Of a DNA stretch of 64,000 bases, positions 1 through 12,489 are shown in pieces. Origin of the DNA: Panicum virgatum (taxonomy: Eukaryota > Streptophyta > Magnoliopsida > Poales > Poaceae). Position 1 is the first letter of the stretch; the number at the start of each line of letters is the position of its first letter. The notes below the pieces were generated by a model. That model searched no databases. It had not been told where the DNA came from and was given only the letters and a program-made list of their open reading frames with translations. Location of the stretch: NCBI RefSeq assembly GCF_016808335.1, contig NC_053142.1:42389674-42453673 (forward strand), given 5' to 3'. The translations under genes were made by a program, and so were the position numbers.

Positions 1-11
1 AGAAATAAGCA

Positions 12-1312
12 ATGGTCAACTGGACTAATAGCCTGGCCAGCACGGCGAATAATACAGTCAAGCATGTGGATGCTGATAGAATTGTTCATCAGTTTGATTA
101 TCGCACCTCACAGCCGATGGTTTTTCAGCATCAAATATCGGCTCAGACAAGCAGTTATCAATATTATGCATCGGCTCCGCAGCCAATGGCTTGTCAGCAA
201 GTCTACATGGGATCTTGCTATCAACAGCCGGAATACTCGGCTAATACAGCAGCTTGGACCAAATCACAGGCGAAGGTCCAGTATTATGAACAAACATCGG
301 TTCCTCAGCCGATGATTTTTCAATCGCAGTATTCGTCCAATTACTATTCACATCAATTGGATAGCCATCGGCTACAAGTATCAGCCTTACAGCCGATGGC
401 ATATCAGCCACAAACATTGGTTCATGAGTCAGTGCCACATCAATTGCGTCAGCCTAAAATTTATCAGCCACGAGCTATGGATCAACAATGGGTGGCTCAA
501 CAATCTCGACCGATAGCTCAGCGGTCTTGGCCCGGGGGTAGCAGTTTTCTCACCTATCGGCTCAGCTGCAGCAACCAAGGAATTGGGAGTCGCAAGGATT
601 GGTTCAACAACAAGCAGCTTATCAACCACTAACCAATCAGTCTGTTGTATTAGAACCGCAAGGATTTGCACAGCCGGTCATATCGGCTCAAGTTGAAGAC
701 GTTCAGTCGCAGTTTGCACCTCAAGAATCACAGCTGGCGATCCCTCCTCAATAGTCAATCGCTCAACTTCAGCAGCCAATGAATATACCACAACCAATTG
801 ATCATCAGTGTGTTGTAGCACAACCACAATTGGCAACGGATCAGCAGGTCCAATTGGCTATTGGGAGAGAAGACGTTGAATTGGAAGAAATTCCAGCCGA
901 TGATAATGACAAGGTTAAGATCGACTCGATCTTATGCCCATGCATCAGAAAGGAATCTGAGAAGTATGGATTCGAGATCAGTAGAGCCAACAAGTCACAA
1001 TCAGCTATCAAGATGGAGATTAGCGTGCAACCTATTCCAGGAAACATAGTTGAAGTCAACAGCCAGAAAGAGACACCTCTAGCATTGATATATGAAGAGG
1101 CTAAGGAATCAGTGGTCGTTGAACGGAAAATTGCAAAGGCAGGGCAGAAGATGATTTCTCAGATTATTTACTCGCTGCCCGGACATATTGCCCAGGAATC
1201 TCGGCCGCTTGGATATTATTTTTCATGGGAGCCAGGTGATCAAAAACTCAAAAATATTGCCCAGAAAGATCAGCCATTTGGAGTTTATTTTCTATGGGAT
1301 CCAGGTGGATAG
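12..1312 (+). pseudogene. Degenerate Q/P-rich retroelement ORF
   Basis: One frame (12-632, 206 aa) is built from irregular repeats around the residues PQPM with many Q, Y and S. The same kind of sequence continues after about 600 in another frame, crosses a TAG at 752-754, and runs from 779 to 1312 as an acidic, less repetitive tail (177 aa). The shift plus the nonsense codon indicate one decayed ORF. The repeat unit follows the GCCGATGG word read in frame, so the protein repeat and the DNA word are the same feature. I recognise no domain; a gag-like role in the host retroelement is only a guess from position. Confidence 0.4.
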
Positions 1313-4300
1313 AGCATCAGTTAAATTTTCAAGATGCTGAATTTCGGCTGTCTGCGTACATCTTCTTGGAAGGATCTACTTTATGATCTGTCTTGGTTAC
1401 TTGAATAGCCGATGGAGATTATAGAGAGCCGATGGAATAAAATATTGGCCGATTGCATGGCCAATAACGTCGTTTGGTGTACACTTTCAGATTTTAGCCC
1501 TTCTAGGAATATATTGGCGGCCACAATTATTAGTGGAGATATCCCAAGAAGGTTGATCGGCTCGTTGCTATTTATTATTGTGGAGCTGGCCGATGGATTA
1601 ACTCCAAGAATTTTCTAATGGCTGATGTCAGTAGCCGAATTCCATCGGCTATATTCTTTCATGGATGACCTTGTAACTGACGGAGGCAAGTATGTATCGG
1701 TTGCTTGTATGGTTCAGTTCAGCTGAAATGCTTTTGTCGAAGAAAAGCTACAGCCGATGGAGCATGTGTCTAAAGGACGCGTCGACTGACAGTCATTTGG
1801 GCAAAGTACAGAAGCCGATGGACTATGTAAAAAGTATCGGCTGCTATTAAAATGGATCCACCGAATAGAAGACAAGAAGCATCGGCATTATCTGAGACGT
1901 CATATCTAGCCAATGTTATTATTTTGACAGCAAGGAAAGTGTCGACTCCGATTATTCTTGTCGCCGCCGCTATCGCGCGGGGGCCGATCGCATTATCGTG
2001 GTAATCGGCCAGTGTTCATATCAACATACACCAGTTTTTTGCTGCCAGATGTTACAATCTACACCAAGTGCAAGGAGTCACCCAATTATCGGTTCGACAC
2101 AAGCAAATAACTGATGGCCGATAACAAGGAACTGGTCAATAGTGTGCGTGCGTAATATTTTGGGTGTCTGCTGAAGTAAACAAGAGGAAGATTGATGAGT
2201 CTGACTCCTATACAAGTAGGGGTGGTAAAAGGTCTAAGATTTTGAACTAGAAAATCTAAGAGCCAGGCTCTAATCTTATATAATTTTGAACTAAATAATT
2301 TAAAGGTATTGTTGGGCTGTGAAGAGACTACTAGGGCCATGGCCCATTACCACCCCTATATACAAGTCAAGAGCAATCAGTCTCTGTTGCAAAGAAAAGG
2401 TTCAGGGAAAGAATCTATGTTGCAAAGAAAAGGTTCAGGGAAAGAAATTAGAAGACATGTGAATATGACGTGTTCTCTTGGGACTTCATGGCCATTCCCA
2501 TTGGTACTTTTTTGCGTGGCTTATAGCCATACTGGATGAAAGCATCTGGCATCGATTGCTAGCCTGAAGCTGTCGGACCACAACACCGCACGTCAGCTCG
2601 TCGGCACCATCACGCTGGATCGGCACGGTGCATAGATGCATGGTGCAGATCGGCATCAGTGAGACCATGCATCGGTGAGAAGACATATCAGCGCGCCGCT
2701 CATGTTGGAGGCCAGCACATGCGCCTCTAACTACTTCTTGACCGATGCGTTCAGGTACTCAGTTTCAAATATGAAGGTACTTCCTCCAATATGAATTGCA
2801 GCTGCGACCAATCGGCAAGCGTGAACCCTCCTATCCATGCAACGGAAATCGTCGATCAGCCGAGGCCGAGTGGATCCTTTCGGCTAGCAGCAAGCCAACA
2901 TGGGCTTATCAGCACCATTTGGTTCTTTCCACCCAGCGCAAGGGCCAATCGGCCGATGGAATTAAACATGCTGGCCGATAGCTCACACAATATGGAAAAG
3001 CATCGGCTAATGGAGCTTTAAGAAAATTTAGAGTCATGTAATTCTTCGTCAGCAATAGAGGAGAGCCAATATATTCTTAATCGGCTGATGATCTCTTGAA
3101 GTTATCTGGACAAACCTGTTGCTGTTAGCCACATGCGAATACGTGAACTACAACCACAATTGGTTGCCTGAAAGAACAAGCCCAAACATCGGCCTATCAG
3201 GAGGAATCGATCGAACTTCTTTTATGCTGCTCGGGTAAGCCAATGGGAACACTGGAAGGAAGAAGCCAATACAAGTTCCGTAAGCGTGTGTCCTAGCTGA
3301 TCAGAAGGGCCAAGGCCATGAATAAGATAAGCATACGGCCGTATACTGGATATCTCTATCGGCTATTGGATAGCCGATCAGGGAGTCAACTGCCGATTTG
3401 AGCTTGCCCCGAGGATGCAGACATTCAAAATGGCTCATCGGCTGTCAGTTTGTCCTGAATATTTGCGCTCGGAGAAGGACGCCAGGCTGAACAACAAGAT
3501 GGTGTTGTCGCTGAGGTCGATGCCGCCACCATCGCCGGCTACCAAGGGGATGACGATGTCATCGGCTGGAAGCAGTGTGACGCAACTACATTGGTGTCGT
3601 GCCGTTGCGCGAACCATATACACCGATGGCCACACTCAACATGCAAGCAAGGAGAATTCCGTCCTCCAGCATGCATACAAGAAGATTCATAAGGACGTGC
3701 ACGTATTCACGTATGGGCTCCCTAAAGATAACCAGGAGGCTAGTAGGGAGATATCGGCCCTGTGAAATCCTCCACTGCGGAGAGCCGGCAGCTGATTTAT
3801 TTTGCATCAATGACAAATATGGCGGCTCGCCAATGGCTAGCTCCTTCGAAGAGTTCCGAATCTTTCACCGGCCACGATCGGCGGAGAGAAAAGGGACTGC
3901 AATAGGCGTACCTATCGGCTAATCAGCAGCCGATGTAACACGTTGCTCAGCTTATGGGGCAACAGAGCATGCTACAAGAGTCCAGGAGATGTGTGCTTTG
4001 AAGAAGAGGTGTTATGATCATATACACTGGACAAGGCAGCGTCGCTTCGGGCTCGGAAATTAATATGGCCAAAATCAACAGACATGACTAAGGATGCTCA
4101 TCAGGCCCATAGTTGAAAGATCAAGGAACAAGCCGATGGGGCCCTTTCTGTGCTTATCGGCTAGTCGCATACAGATAATCGACGACTGGAAAGAAGTCGT
4201 TGCTATAAGGTTACCTGTCTGCATGGTGCTGATTATGGACCTGTCTGGCATTCAATCAAATCGGGATGAAGTCTTGCACTTGAGATGCATCTTGCTGCGA

Positions 4301-4736
4301 GTTGAGGTGACACTGTGATGACAAATAATGATAAAACTCCCAACACAAGCAAAGTCACTCGATAGGAGTGTCTGCTGGATCGACGTCTGTTAACTGGCCG
4401 AGCGATTGTCATTCTGTTCATGATCCAGATCAACGGAGACTACTGGAGAAGACATGCACACATGGTGAATGTAAATATACAGCCGATGATTACTGAATAG
4501 CAAGGATTGACGATCACAAGATTATGTTGCTGCCGCTCCACTATCAAGACTGGTATGATCAAAAAAATCTTACTTCTTACTGCAAAATTACTTGGGAATT
4601 TTATTTTACGAAAATAAAAATAGCTTAGCTCCTCGATGGTATAAAATCCCTACCAGAGCCATATATTGACATATCTTTGAAAACCTCATACATATGCTGC
4701 TTGTTTTGCATTGAGTTTTGTCAAATTGTTTGCGAC

Positions 4737-7700
4737 TGTGACATCCCGAAAAATTTACCAAATAAATCGCACGCTAAAAAAAATTCAAAATTCTTTTCGC
4801 CGTTGAGTTCGATCCTTCCTATCCAAGCCCCTAATTCCCCGGAACTTTTCCCTGACCCGACACCCGAATCCGACCGCTGTCCCGTCTCCCTTTTTCTCTT
4901 CGCTCCGCGTGCGTCGTCCGACCGGACATCGTGGCGCGCGTGGCCGACCGGGCCGCAGTAGCCGCCGCGAATATCGCCGGCGCGCGCTCGCTCTCTCTAT
5001 CTCTATCTTTTTCTTTTTCTTTTTCCATTTCCTTTTTCTTCTCTCTCCTTTCCTTCTCTTTCTCCTCTGCCGTGCACCCCCGAGCACTGCTCGGCCCGAC
5101 ACCGGCTGTCCCCCCCGCCGTCCCACGCACGCGCGCACGCCTCCCCTTGGCCCGCGCACCCCGCCGCGCCAAGCACCGCCGCTGCCTCCCCTGCCCCGTT
5201 GCGCGAGCGCTGCTGCGCGCGCACGCGCTCGCCGCGCCCCGGCGCACCGAGCCGCGCACGACGCCACGCCCGGCTACCTGCTCACGCATCGCCCGCGTGC
5301 GTCACGCGCTCCACGCGCGCGCGTCCACGCGCACCACACGGACGCGCCGCTCGCCGACTCGTCTCGTCGCCTGGCCGCCTCGCCACGCCGTCCGCCTAGC
5401 CGCACAGCACGCACAACGCCCCGCCTCGACGCTCGCGCCCGCACAGGTCGACGCCGAGCTCCACGGCCTGCCACCCCACGTGCTCATTGCCCGAGACATC
5501 GCGTCGCCACCGCGAATCGTGCCACCGACACTCGCAAGCGGCCGAGCGCCATTAATGGCGCCCCGTCGAGCTCGCCGGCCGCCACCACCGCCGCGTCCCT
5601 CCTCCACCGCCTTACTCCGCCTTTAAATAGGCCTCCCATCACGCTCCCCACCACCGCAAACCCTTCCGCCGCCTCTAGCCCCTCCCCTCGCCTTGCAGCG
5701 CCGCCGCCAGGGCCACCTCCGCCCGCCGACATCGGCCTTCGTGGCCAGACCGCCCCGCTCCATTCCAGCCCGAGCTAGGTAGGGCACCCGAACCCCCTCA
5801 TCCCTCTCTCCATTTCCCCCACTTCCTGGCCGCCGGCCGCCACCCGCCGGCCCCCGTGGCGCCGCCGCCTCGCCGTGCTCCGACCCAAATCGAGGTGGGG
5901 GACGGGATCCCCACGTCATCCTCCCCCCTTTTCCCCCTGCTCCTGTGTGCCGCTGTGCCCCAGGGCCGCCGGCCCAGGCGCCGCCGGCGCCCTGCTCCCC
6001 CTCCTCTGCTTCACGGGAGGAAGGAGGAAGAGGAAGGGCACATTTGCCCGGACCCCCCTCCCCTCTCTTCTATTTGTTTGAGAACCCTTCCACCCTTTAG
6101 CCTTTTTGCAAATTAAACATTTTCCTTTATTATATTCCAAAATAAACCCTTTTCTCATATAAACATATTTCCAAATAAACCCCTGACCTTTTCCAGAATA
6201 ACCCGGATAATTTCTAAAATACCAATCAAGCCCCTGCCTTCTCAGAAATAATTACAAACAGGTCTCTGACCCCTTATTTAACCCCTAAACCTTTATATAA
6301 CCTATCATTTTATGCGCCAAACAATCTCCGATCGACCTGAAACTTTACCGCGCCAATCCTGACATAATTTTGGCCATGCCATTAGTAAACTGTCCAAAAA
6401 TATTACTCATATCTCCATATCTTAATTGTTTCCGATTCGAGCTCAACGATAAAACTTTTCTTTCTTTTTCTAGATTATGTGCTTGTTTGTGTGCGTCATA
6501 GATCACAGTGTGAACGAGGGAGAACCTCTTGATTTGTTATAACCATTCCTTGACCACCTAGATTAATATCTGAATGTGATTTGTTTGGACGTTAATCACT
6601 GCTGGAGCGCTTAGGATCTTAGGCACGATACAACTTGTTTTATGAAAGAAAAATGCGTGAGTGTGTGGGAAGGGAAAAATGTGAAATTTTCGAAAGATAA
6701 GTTTAGACAGGATGGATGGCACTTCTGTGTGATTTGCCAAATAGTGTGCTCGTGCCTGTGTGGTTGAGCAAGGAAGGGAGATATTCATCTTGTCACAATT
6801 AAGGACTGAGTTCGTGTGTCATCTCACCTAACTCCACTATCGTGCAAACCACTCGACCGTTAAATGGGCAATGACTTAGCATAAACCCCACTAGCTAGTC
6901 TGATAGCCATCAGAAGAGCTGAGAGCAACGGGTGATCAAGGAAAAGGGATTAGCTCTGTGTGACTTATGCCCCGGTTAAAACCTCTGTGATAGGTCAATG
7001 ACCCCTTGATGGATCCCGTGATGGCTACTCAGGTCTAGCTAAGGTGGGTAATGACTTTGTTGGGATCTGCACTGACACTAAGGTGATCGAGCTGCGGTAC
7101 CCCGCTTGTGGATAAAGTTGCACACCTCTGCAGAGATAAGAATCTATTCGAATAGCCGTGCCCACGGTACTGGGCGAGTTACGGTGTGGTCACATAACTA
7201 GTGTTTCTCCTGGAAATGGATGGGTTGGCATGAGTTGTTTTAGAAAAGTGTCCGGCAGTCGTGCCGTGTGCTACGGCGGATGAGGAGTCCGGTAGCAACT
7301 TAAAACTGGGATCCTGTGTGGATCAACACTACGTGTTACTCAGTACCAGAAAACTTACTTTGAGAATCCTTTCTTTCAAATGAACCTCTGCATAAAAATT
7401 CGCTTTCCGCAAATTAAACCCTAGCCTTATTATTGATTTAGCATGTGCATTATATTCCGTTTATACTCCCTCCGTGGGTGTGGTTGGACTTGCTGAGTAC
7501 GTTTGTACTCACCCCATTCTTAATTTTTACAGAGGACGATCCAGACTTCGTTCCCGAAGACGTTGAGTAGGGGCCCCGTCCTGCACCCAACCTTGCCTGT
7601 GGATAGGGTCACCCGCAGGAAGTTCCTTATGGCGCAAGACTCTGATGACCCCCTTTTCGTAGTTAATATCGTTGTGTAGGTGTTTGTTGTTATCCTCGCG

Positions 7701-7834
7701 ATAGTGGCGCTTCACTGCCCACTTCCGCGTAGAGTTGTACGGTGATGTACCATCTGATGTAATAAAAGTGTTATCAGTCTCCTGGGACTGATATTGTAAC
7801 ACTTTTAAGTCTTCTCTCATGAGGGGACGTTTCA
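4737..7834 (+). mobile_element. Solo LTR of a Ty3/gypsy element, TSD GCGAC
   Basis: The block opens TGTGACATCCCG and closes GGGACGTTTCA, and is flanked by the perfect 5-bp duplication GCGAC (4732-4736 and 7835-7839). No internal region follows, so it is a solo LTR left by LTR-LTR recombination. The first half is extremely GC-rich (about 4900-6050) with a TTTAAATA box near 5621. The second half (about 6540-7834) is clearly homologous to the LTRs of the gypsy element at 30239-43837, while the first half is not, so the two families share only the 3' LTR part. The many long frames in the GC-rich half are compositional. Confidence 0.92.
7533..7570 (+). other. Exon-like acidic segment inside solo LTR
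   Basis: TTTTTACAG is followed directly by 11-12 codons reading (E)DDPDFVPEDVE and a TAG stop. The same layout and nearly the same peptide occur in both LTRs of the gypsy element (30510-30547 and 40756-40793, minus strand). No function is known to me. Confidence 0.4.
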
Positions 7835-8709
7835 GCGACCCTTGTGAGATTCGTTTCATGCTTTTAAGATCAAGATCACATACACTCTGTATATACTTAT
7901 GCTGACTTCTACACTGGAAGTTACGCAAAAACATGCCTCTCATCCGCACAAAAACACTCCATCGCTTTGACATGATTTTTCATATTGCAAAAGGAATATG
8001 GGCTATGCTAAAAGAAAAGCAGAAAAAATATTCGTGCCTAGAAGCATGGGAAAAAGAAAAAAAGAAAGATAGCCCATATTTCAAAATAAGAGATAGTTAT
8101 GTAGAGAGATGTGCGAGTTCCATTCAGAAAAATTCCACACACATGCACATCTTAATCTGATTGTATGATTTGTTTTTTCTATTGGATCCGGTTTTTGACT
8201 TTGCAAAATATGTAGTACAAGTATGCTTTCTCTTCATTTCCTACCCTAAGCTCCACCAAAAAGCCTTATTAGAAAAAGAGAGAGAAAAGAGACGAACCAA
8301 TGCCTTGGTGAGGAATCATACACATTGAGCGATCTGAGAGAGTCACTTGAGGAGCAAAGTTTTATTTTGATTTTAAAAGTCTTTCAAAAAAAACTCAAGT
8401 CATTTAGCAAGAAGAGTATGGTTGACTTAATTCTTTATGTTGGTTTTGAAAAATTGTGACAAAGAAGCTTGGGGAGAATCATCAGCTCCAAAAAAGGATA
8501 TGCTAGAAAAGTTTATCATGGTTTCCAGTTCACTACGGTCTTTATTTATCAGCTAAATTCTAGTAAGAAACTTGAAGGAAGGCATCGGCTATGAAAGAGC
8601 AATATCAGAAAAGCTGAAGTTTCTTGTCTATGAAGTGATTGAGCAGATTAAGGCAACATTTACAGAGTTTCGAAGCATGAACCTTCATACTCCGAAACTG
8701 GAGGGCCTG

Positions 8710-9934
8710 TGTTGACACCAAATTTTGATAAATTTGATATAATTTGAAGATCGTTGGCCATTGATATACGTGCGCAAGAATCACCGGCAGCAAGAAGGAT
8801 CAAGCGCGTGCTCAAGAACGGGGATCGGCAAGTTTCTGACGACGTCTGTACTTTCCGTGCTTTCCAGGAAGGTTGCAAACTAAGACGGACACGCGTGCGT
8901 ACGTACATTAGGGAGATGCTCCTAATTTGCATGTGGCCGGATTGATTAAATGGAAGGTCAATATACGTAAGCTGATCAAAATAAATAAGTTGAAGCAAGG
9001 AAGCTTGCGTGTCACCAGGAGGAAGATCTGCATGCCATGTGAGTTTTGTAAGCTTCATTAGCAAGGATTCTACACAAGAAAAATTAGAATCCATATATCT
9101 TAGTATTTTCTTTTGTTTAGATATTTCTTCTTTAGCAAGTTTGATGTGCCGTAACCGACTAGATTGTCTAGGCTATAAATATATACCTCCGTCCATTGTA
9201 AAAGGTTTTATCACACTATCAAAAAAAACTCTACTTTTTACCTGCAATTTACTTTTCGGCGACTTCGCCACTTTTCTTTTCTTTTCGGCGAGTTCTTTCG
9301 AGTTGATCAAGGATGCCTCACATTCGAGCGACTTGATCTGCTGGTAAGTTTTCGTTTACCGAGTAAATCTGAGCTTTAGCTTCCGGACGCATCGCTGTCA
9401 CTTCGTTCAGATCTATTCAAAAGTTATCGAATTATATTTAGGTTTTGACTTCCGGGCGTATCGCTGTCATCTCGTCTAGATTAATTCACAAATTATCCGG
9501 CTTAACGATCCATTTAATCGACTGTTAGTTCTGTTGTTTTCACGTTAAATCTTGCAAAGCCGATTAGATTGGTTGTAAGCTCAGCTTTGCTCAGATCCAT
9601 ACATTCGTGGGTTTGTGCATTGTTTTCTGGCATGTGTCGGTTTAGATCAAAACCGTCTGTTGCATACCGATATCGGCAGCCTCTCGCCGATCTCCTTTAG
9701 ATCGCTTTTAATACACATTTATCTTACCCGATATGTTATCGTTTTCTGTATCGGCAGAGCCTTGCCGATACGCCACTTGAGAGATATTCGAAATCCCACC
9801 CGATACGCTCTCGAATTTTACTTTGTTTATCCCTTGTCAATTACAGGTCAAATTGACTGGCACGCTTGGTCTACTTTCCGAAGCTTGGCGAACACTTGCC
9901 CTCTGATTCCAGTGTGTTGATTTTTGCTACTTCA
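8710..9934 (+). mobile_element. 3' LTR of the GCCGATGG-rich retrotransposon
   Basis: It starts TGTTGACACC right after a purine-rich tract and ends TACTTCA, giving the TG...CA termini of an LTR. A TATAAATATA promoter box lies near 9173, followed by a CT-rich stretch. The left copy is outside the window, so the exact right end is inferred from the CA dinucleotide and the change to AT-rich unique DNA after it. Short frames inside it are noise. Confidence 0.6.
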
Positions 9935-10274
9935 AGTTAATAAAAAATTATTTTGCTACTATAAATTTAATAAAATTGATATTTTGTTTTTTATTGAGAA
10001 TGGGAACAAATTAACTTAATAAATTTATATAGAGCACATGCAAAATATAAATAGTTAGTAGGAAATATTCAAGATTAGCATTGATATCTCCATGTTAAAC
10101 GAGAAAACTATAATATCCACCTCCGATATCAAATTATCTAAATTAACCCATGATGTATAATTAATAAGCAGTTAATTTAGAATCAAAATGGTCTTAGTGG
10201 TAAGATTTCTAAATAAATAAGCTAAAAATAGTTTAATAAATAGTCTATTTTGAATTTAATTAATTAATGATTAT

Positions 10275-10465
10275 TTTTAGAGATATAAAAATTTATCTTG
10301 AGGGTTTAGAGATCAAAATGATATATTGAGATAAGTTTGGGGACCTGAGGATGCATCTTGAGAGTTTAGGAATTCAAATGACACCTCCGAATAAGTTTAG
10401 GAATCTAAAAATATATTTTGAGAGTTTAGGGATCTAAATGACACATTGAGGCAAATTCGAGGATC
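10275..10465. repeat. 60-bp tandem repeat, about three copies
   Basis: The phrase TTTAG-GATC-AAATG (with variants) recurs at exactly 60-bp spacing, ending at 10320, 10380 and 10440, and the intervening bases match at most positions. It lies about 120 bp past the 3' end of the first UGT gene. The rest of 9935-10580 is AT-rich and I see nothing else in it. Confidence 0.75.
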
Positions 10466-10580
10466 ACCTATGTATTTTACTCTTGTGTTTTTATCCAACA
10501 AGAAGTTGAGCAGATGGGCCAATTACTACATGAATCGCCCGCCCAGCAAATAAAAACCTGCAAATCAAACTACCAATTGA

Positions 10581-11990
10581 TTACTTTGTGATATGAGCAA
10601 TGAAATCATCCAGGTGTTTGCGCGATGAACCACCGTCAGCCAGGGAAGCACGGACGGCCTCTCCGAGCACCTTTGCTCGCTGCTGCACTGCCATTCCTTC
10701 GTCAGAAAGCATGGCAGCCTCGACGACTTGCCTGATGGCATCTGCCGGAGTCACCTCAGCGTGCTTCTCCCAGGGGCGCACGAGCATGCCGGCCTTGAGG
10801 TAGTTGCACACCAGCTCTGCGTCCCATGGCTGGTCGCCGTGCATCGGCCACGCCAGTATAGGCTTCCCGTGGCTCAAGCTCTCCACCGTCGAGTTCCAGC
10901 CGCAGTGGCTCATGAACGCCGCCGTGGCGTCGTGCGCGAGGATCTCGAGCTGTGGCGCCCACCCGGTGACCACCAGGCCCCTCCCTTGGGTCCGCTCTGT
11001 GAACATGGGCAGCAGCTCCGCGTGCCTGCTCTGCTTCTCATCGTGGTCCGCGGATTCGTCGCCGCGGTCGGCGTCGCGCAGCACCCAGATGAACCGCTGG
11101 TTCCCGTCGCGCAGAGCGGCTGCAAGCTCTGCGACCTGCTCCGTCCGCAGCGTCGATGTCGTGCCGAAGGACACGTAGAGGACCGACGCCGGCGGCTGTT
11201 TGTCCAACCAGTCCAGGCTCTCGTGTCGCGGCTTGCTCTGCTTCGGCGCGTCCGCGTGGAGCAGTGGATTTAACGGCCCGACGGCGAAACACTTTTTGCC
11301 ATCGGCGGCCAGGTGGTCAGCAACGACGTCCATGAACTCGGCCTCAAGCGGCCGGCATGTGTTCACGAGGATGCCCGCGCCAGGCGAGATCTCTTTCGAC
11401 GGCCTCGCGCGCTTGACGACGTACTCCACGAACTCCCCCGGCGCGCACGCGTCGGCGGCGACGAACACCAGGCCGCGCTCGCGCAGGAGCCGGAGCCCGG
11501 CGTCCATCTTGCCGGCCAGCGTCGACGCGGCCAGGCAGTGCAGCCCGAACGCCTCGCCGTTGGGCAGCCGCGCGGCCTCCTCGCCGGCGTACGCGTTGAT
11601 CCGGTCGTGCACGACGACGACGCGGCGGTGCGAGGCGGAGAGCCTGGCGAGGAGCGCCGCGAGCGGGGCGCGCGCGCCGGCGGTGTAGGCCTCGAACAGC
11701 GGCATGACGTGCGAGGGGAACGGCGAGGGCGCGGCGGGGTCGGGCGGCGGGCAGTAGTACTCGGAGATGCCGAGCTCGTGGAACGCGACGGAGCCGAGGG
11801 CGGCCTCGTCCCAGCCTTGCACGCGCGCCCGGGCCTGGCGGACCTGCGCCGCGGGCGCCGCGTAGTGCACGGGGAGGCCCCGCGACGCGAGCCGCAGCGA
11901 CAGGTGGAGGAGCTGGTTCAGGTGGCCCTGCGCCGGGAACGGCACCGCCACCACGGCGACCGAGTCCACTCCGCTCCCTTTCGCCACCAT
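10581..11990 (-). CDS. Family 1 UDP-glucosyltransferase, cis-zeatin O-glucosyltransferase-like
   Basis: Intronless 469-aa protein, the usual length for plant UGTs. It should transfer glucose from UDP-glucose to a hydroxyl acceptor in the cytosol. The N-terminus has the [14 protein letters not shown] acceptor-side motif with the catalytic His at residue 23. The PSPG donor box starts at W344 (WAPQLEIL) and contains HCGWNS and the closing GDQ. Overall sequence follows maize cis-zeatin O-glucosyltransferase (UGT93B type), so cytokinin O-glucosylation is the best guess, though substrate cannot be read from sequence. The frame stays open 165 codons upstream, but the start at 11990 was chosen because it matches the family's N-terminus and a TATATA box lies just upstream at 12041. 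A tandem paralogue follows at 14.3-15.8 kb. Confidence 0.88.
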   Translation of the reverse strand: MVAKGSGVDSVAVVAVPFPAQGHLNQLLHLSLRLASRGLPVHYAAPAAQVRQARARVQGWDEAALGSVAFHELGISEYYCPPPDPAAPSPFPSHVMPLFEAYTAGARAPLAALLARLSASHRRVVVVHDRINAYAGEEAARLPNGEAFGLHCLAASTLAGKMDAGLRLLRERGLVFVAADACAPGEFVEYVVKRARPSKEISPGAGILVNTCRPLEAEFMDVVADHLAADGKKCFAVGPLNPLLHADAPKQSKPRHESLDWLDKQPPASVLYVSFGTTSTLRTEQVAELAAALRDGNQRFIWVLRDADRGDESADHDEKQSRHAELLPMFTERTQGRGLVVTGWAPQLEILAHDATAAFMSHCGWNSTVESLSHGKPILAWPMHGDQPWDAELVCNYLKAGMLVRPWEKHAEVTPADAIRQVVEAAMLSDEGMAVQQRAKVLGEAVRASLADGGSSRKHLDDFIAHITK

Positions 11991-12040
11991 TGGTCTTGTG
12001 TGTTGCTCTGGCGTGCAGATGAGCAGAAAGAATGGCAGGG

Positions 12041-12046
12041 TATATA
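12041..12046 (-). promoter_or_regulatory. TATA box of the intact UGT gene
   Basis: TATATA on the minus strand, about 50 bp upstream of the ATG at 11990. It argues that the longer open frame running to 12485 is not translated. Confidence 0.5.
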
Positions 12047-12489
12047 TGAGCGATTCATCGACATGGCGGAAGAAGATTCCCATGGGATTACCACAGCTCA
12101 AAAATATTCCACGCACGCGACTATCTTCGCCAATTGGCAATAGCCAACCAACACGTTTGATATTCTGAAAATCTGAACTTAACTGTCCAGTAGCAGTGAA
12201 CAAAGGAAGCGATAAGACAGGTATGGCCAAAAAGACATAGACCGTGCCTGACAGCAAACTCTTCACTTTGTGGAGTATCATTGAGGTCGTAGACAAACTT
12301 TCAAGCGCTGTTGTCCAATGATCTTCCTGCAAGGCCATACAGATACAGACAGAGGAACGGTCCAATTTTTGTGCTCTTGTCCAATGATCTTTCTGCAAGG
12401 TAGATCTGTAGGAGTAGGATTTTGAAACTAAATCCGTGGGGATCGCCACTGCCCATATATCAATGCTAGCATCTCCGATAGACATTCTA

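Larger units (their letters stand above)
1..9934 (+). mobile_element. 3' part of an LTR retrotransposon rich in GCCGATGG words (interrupted)
   Basis: The body from 1 to 8709 is saturated with the words GCCGATGG, ATCGGCT and close variants. It contains only a degenerate Q-rich frame (12-1312) and no recognisable protease, RT or integrase. It ends in a purine-rich stretch at about 8694-8709 just before a TG...CA block (8710-9934) that reads as the 3' LTR. A foreign solo LTR (4737-7834) splits the body. The 5' LTR lies left of the window, so its target duplication cannot be checked. Lack of pol over more than 5 kb of native body suggests a non-autonomous (LARD-like) gypsy derivative; that is inference. 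From 1313 to 4736 I see no gene, only this word-rich body with short chance frames. Confidence 0.65.

Noticed and set aside
4785..5919. Several long overlapping frames (up to 289 aa) on both strands
   Set aside because: They lie in the GC-rich half of a solo LTR; absence of stops follows from composition and no motif is present.
11313..12143. 276-aa plus-strand frame
   Set aside because: Antisense shadow of the intact UGT gene.
11991..12485. N-terminal extension of the intact UGT frame by 165 residues
   Set aside because: The family's N-terminus starts at 11990, a TATA box lies inside the extension, and the extra residues have no domain.
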